From: CAYIFC01 sp964362645
GTDB taxonomy: Bacteria; Patescibacteriota; Minisyncoccia; Phycocordibacterales; JACOZG01
Reading direction: 5' to 3'
NCBI GenBank assembly: GCA_964362645.1
Contig: CAYIFC010000008.1
Coordinates: 1 to 20,309 of the forward strand
DNA length: 20,309 bases
The translations under genes and the position numbers were made by a program. Positions 18,045 to 20,309 of the stretch are shown piece after piece. The notes beneath the pieces were generated by a model. The model was not told where the DNA came from, did not search any database, and saw only the letters and a program-made list of their open reading frames with translations. The number at the start of each line of letters is the position of its first letter. The first letter of the stretch is position 1.

Positions 18045-18866
18045 ATGAAACAATATCTGGATTTATTAAAAGATGTGTTAGAAAATGGCCAAGGAAAAAG
18101 CGATCCGCATGGAGTCGGTAGTATTGCGGTATGTGGTAGGCAGGCTCGGTTCGACCTCACTAAAGGTTTCCCTCTTTTAACAACCAAAAAACTATCCTTT
18201 AAGTTTATCGTTCACGAATTGCTGTGGTTTCTAAGTGGTGATAGTCGTGTTGATTATTTACGCAAGAACGGTGTGACTATTTGGGATGAATGGGCAACCG
18301 AAGAATTGTGTAAGCGATACGGCCGGGAAGAAGGTGACTTAGGGCCAATTTATGGACCCCAGTGGAGACATTGGGGTAAAAGGGATGGTGGTGAAATCGA
18401 CCAGATTCAAAACCTAATCGATAGTCTTAAGGCTCATCCAGATTGGCGTCGACACATGGTTACTTCTTGGAATCCCGAAGACGTAGATAATGTCTTTGTG
18501 GCACCCTGTCACGGGATCTTTAAGTGTTTCGCCGTTAATGGAGAGTTATCTTTGCATATGTTTCAGCGAAGCGCCGATGTTTTTTTGGGGGTACCTTATA
18601 ATATTGCTTCTTACTCCTTATTACTTATGATGATTGCTCAAGTGACAGAGATGAAAGCTAAAGAATTTATTCACACGACAAGCGATACTCATATTTACAT
18701 GAACCACTTTGAGCAGGCCAAACTCCAGTTAACACGTATACCGAGAGAGCTACCCAAAGTAAAACTCAATCCGGCTATTAAAAATATTTTCGATTTTAAG
18801 TTTGAAGATTTTACACTAGAAAACTATAATCCTGACCCGTCTATCAAGGCTGACGTCGCTATCTAA
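18045..18866 (+). CDS. thyA: Thymidylate synthase ThyA
   Basis: 273 residues. It methylates dUMP to dTMP using methylene-THF. Kept signatures: GFPLLTTKK, HELLWFL, VTIWDEWA, LGPIYGPQWR, RRHMVTSWNP (phosphate Args), the catalytic Cys155 in APCHGIF, FQRSADVFLGVPYNIASYSLL (the Asn that selects dUMP over dCMP) and DTHIYMNH. Odd points: the Arg that normally follows Asp in the N-terminal DRTG loop (E. coli Arg21) is Pro21 here (SDPHG), and the Gln after the catalytic loop (CHxxFQ) is Lys. The weak signal AGGA precedes the ATG. It is the last gene of the operon; a HIT gene converges on it, 4 nt away. Confidence 0.95.
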   Translation: MKQYLDLLKDVLENGQGKSDPHGVGSIAVCGRQARFDLTKGFPLLTTKKLSFKFIVHELLWFLSGDSRVDYLRKNGVTIWDEWATEELCKRYGREEGDLGPIYGPQWRHWGKRDGGEIDQIQNLIDSLKAHPDWRRHMVTSWNPEDVDNVFVAPCHGIFKCFAVNGELSLHMFQRSADVFLGVPYNIASYSLLLMMIAQVTEMKAKEFIHTTSDTHIYMNHFEQAKLQLTRIPRELPKVKLNPAIKNIFDFKFEDFTLENYNPDPSIKADVAI

Positions 18867-18870
18867 GGGA

Positions 18871-19308
18871 TTAACCAATTGGGAAGAAGACAGTTTGGTT
18901 TTTGTTTTTGAAGGGCGGTTTGGGATATATCAAATGAAAATGTAGGTGATACACTGTTGCTCCCGTGTATTCCGTGTCGCCAAATCTAAGGGCTAATCCG
19001 CCGCCTCTTATTTTAAATTTTTTGATTGACCAATTAACCAACTCCTTTACTGCCGAGAAATCCTGAATAGTTAAATCAACGAAATTTTCTTTGTGTTGAG
19101 TTGAAATCAAAAGTAGGTGATTTTGGCTGTTTTTGTATGGCCAACTATTTTCAGTTACAAACCAACCATTTTTGGTTTTTAAAATGGGTTTTTTGCTGTA
19201 TTTAAAATCTTTGGGGCAAAAGGGGCAATGGCCCTGTTTTTCGATTTTTTCTAAAACTGCGGCATATTCCTTAGTTTTGGCGAAGCGCCGGTTAACTACT
19301 CGTTTCAT
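18871..19308 (-). CDS. HIT-family nucleotide hydrolase
   Basis: 145 residues. The histidine triad is YHLHFHLIYP (about 120-129). The N-terminal CPFC (28-31) is the zinc-type knuckle seen in bacterial HIT hydrolases. WPYKNSQNHLLLIST (near 56-70) is the family strand that contacts the nucleotide. Such enzymes cleave ApnA dinucleotides or nucleoside phosphoramidates. It is convergent with thyA (4-nt gap) and divergent from glyA. No Shine-Dalgarno sequence; an extended -10 (TGA-TAAGAT) ends 6 nt before the ATG, so it is probably leaderless. Confidence 0.85.
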   Translation of the reverse strand: MKRVVNRRFAKTKEYAAVLEKIEKQGHCPFCPKDFKYSKKPILKTKNGWFVTENSWPYKNSQNHLLLISTQHKENFVDLTIQDFSAVKELVNWSIKKFKIRGGGLALRFGDTEYTGATVYHLHFHLIYPKPPFKNKNQTVFFPIG

Positions 19309-19314
19309 GCCCCT

Positions 19315-19342
19315 ATCTTATCAGCTTTTATTTTTAATCCAA
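19315..19342 (-). promoter_or_regulatory. Extended -10 promoter, leaderless start of the HIT gene
   Basis: On the - strand TTGGAT, a 16-nt spacer and TAAGAT with TGA before it; the -10 ends 6 nt before the ATG. The geometry equals that at the Fic and hicB starts. Confidence 0.5.
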
Positions 19343-19345
19343 CCT

Positions 19346-19354
19346 TGCTACGCT
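19346..19354 (+). promoter_or_regulatory. Extended -10 promoter of glyA
   Basis: TGC followed by TACGCT, which ends 8 nt before the glyA ATG, so the leader would be about 2 nt or none. It faces the HIT gene promoter. The -35 region is not convincing. Confidence 0.35.
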
Positions 19355-19362
19355 TAGGGCCA

Positions 19363-20309
19363 ATGAAGGATAAAAAGATCGAGAAGTTGATGAAGGAGGA
19401 AGCTAAGCGGCAGAAACAGGTTATCAACCTGATTGCTTCAGAGAACTATGTTTCTAAAGATGTTTTGGCCGCTCTCGGCTCGGAGTTAACCAATAAATAC
19501 GCTGAAGGTTACCCGGCCGCTCGTTACTACGGCGGCAACAGCATTTCTGATCAGGTTGAGAGTTTGTGCCAAGAGCGAGCGCTCAAGCTTTTTAAGCTTT
19601 CGCCTAAAGATTGGGCGGTGAATGTTCAGGCCCTATCTGGTTCTCCGGCAAACTTGGCCGTTTATCTAGGACTGGTGCCGATCGGCGCGAAAGTTATGGG
19701 CATGTCACTAGATCACGGTGGTCACTTAACTCACGGCCACAAAGTCTCGGCTACGGGCAAGATCTGGCAGCAAGTACCTTACGGCGTGTCGGGCAAAACA
19801 GAGCAGATTGATTACAACGAAGTGGAGCAAATTGCCGTTCGCGAAAAGCCGGCTATAATCGTGGCCGGCTTCACTGCCTACCCAAGAATTGTTGACTGGC
19901 GAAGATTTAGAAAAATTGCCGACAAGGTTGGCGCGCTTTTAATGGTTGATATGTCGCACGTGGCTGGTCTCGTAGCCGGGGGAGTTTACCCCTCGCCCTT
20001 CCCGTTTGCTGATGTTGTGACAACTACGACTCACAAAACGCTGCGTGGGCCGCGGTCGGGTCTCATTTTTTCTAAGATTGATGAGCGGGAGTTGGGCAAG
20101 AAGATTAACCGGGCTATCTTCCCGGGCCTTCAAGGTGGTCCACATCTTAATCAGATTGCTGCGGTCGCCGTAGCTTTAGCGGAGGCGACCAAACCGGCTT
20201 TTAAAAAATATGCAAAACAAGTAATAAAAAATGCCAAAGTTTTGGCGGAAGAATTGCAAAAGCTTGGATGGAGGATTGTGTCTGGAGGTACGGATACGCA
20301 TCTTATTCT
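19363..20309 (+). CDS. glyA: Serine hydroxymethyltransferase, 3' end beyond window
   Basis: 315 complete codons are present; the window ends inside the gene (full enzymes are about 410-420 residues). It converts serine and THF to glycine and methylene-THF, the donor used by ThyA, with PLP. Signatures: INLIASENYVSKDVL, EGYPAARYYGGNSISDQVE, SLDHGGHLTHGHKVS, the PLP site VVTTTTHKTLRGPRSG with the Schiff-base Lys, and FPGLQGGPHLNQIAAVAVAL. ATG at 19363 has no Shine-Dalgarno sequence. The codons at 20161-20190 contain CCGTAGCTTTAGCG inside a GGTCGCC/GGCGACC inverted repeat, the same core as in the two intergenic repeats. Confidence 0.97.
   Translation, partial: MKDKKIEKLMKEEAKRQKQVINLIASENYVSKDVLAALGSELTNKYAEGYPAARYYGGNSISDQVESLCQERALKLFKLSPKDWAVNVQALSGSPANLAVYLGLVPIGAKVMGMSLDHGGHLTHGHKVSATGKIWQQVPYGVSGKTEQIDYNEVEQIAVREKPAIIVAGFTAYPRIVDWRRFRKIADKVGALLMVDMSHVAGLVAGGVYPSPFPFADVVTTTTHKTLRGPRSGLIFSKIDERELGKKINRAIFPGLQGGPHLNQIAAVAVALAEATKPAFKKYAKQVIKNAKVLAEELQKLGWRIVSGGTDTHLI

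Noticed and set aside
19363..19811. 66-residue frame inside glyA at 19611-19811 and other long out-of-frame frames
   Set aside because: They lie within strongly conserved genes in other frames and have no start signals or recognisable features.
1..20309. CRISPR array
   Set aside because: No set of evenly spaced identical repeats with spacers exists; the ATTCGT units at 15009-15073 are too short and irregular.

Overview
The window looks like a chromosomal piece of a streamlined, ultra-small bacterium of the Candidate Phyla Radiation (Patescibacteria). Pointers are the short compact forms of core enzymes, many core genes without a Shine-Dalgarno sequence or apparently leaderless, a GxxExxY-family gene, DUF3105 and GerMN membrane-anchored proteins, and a tRNA-His without an encoded CCA. 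TGA works as a stop here, so this is not a code-25 lineage such as Gracilibacteria or Absconditabacteria. The phylum is inferred from gene style; no 16S rRNA is present.

Region 1 (1-7253) is accessory-like and mostly on the - strand. It holds two small zinc-ribbon proteins, an HD-domain hydrolase, a Fic protein overlapping a SAM methyltransferase, a 356-residue protein with a helix-turn-helix-like stretch, a TrpF-like TIM-barrel protein on the + strand, two overlapping micro-genes and a GIY-YIG protein. Most have strong Shine-Dalgarno sequences and their own terminators. Two kinds of non-coding repeat thread through it: a promoter/operator-like box with two GGTWGGAAT units 11 nt apart (four copies), and a dispersed repeat of about 135-158 bp (two copies). 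tRNA-His (7254-7325, - strand) borders this region.

Region 2 (7326-13262) has a structured leader with a 20-codon ORF and a terminator, an alternative sigma-70 factor, a DUF1761 membrane protein, a DHH/DHHA1 phosphoesterase overlapping folD, a possible terminated small RNA, two membrane-anchored exported proteins (GerMN, DUF3105) and an unrecognised gene with a strong promoter and leader hairpin.

Region 3 (13263-20309) has a hicBA toxin-antitoxin pair with a leaderless-type promoter, then secE-nusG-rplK, split by a small unit in which a GxxExxY gene is bracketed by 40-bp inverted repeats that reach the nusG stop and the rplK start. Then comes a thymidylate and one-carbon cluster: a nucleoside 2-deoxyribosyltransferase-like protein, folA, a cytidylyltransferase-like protein, a dCMP deaminase-like protein, thyA, a HIT protein and the start of glyA. 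With folD upstream, this set covers dUMP supply, dTMP synthesis and recycling of the folate cofactor.

The strongest novelty candidates are the GxxExxY unit inside the secE-nusG-rplK operon, the twin intergenic repeats, and the tandem box in front of the accessory genes.
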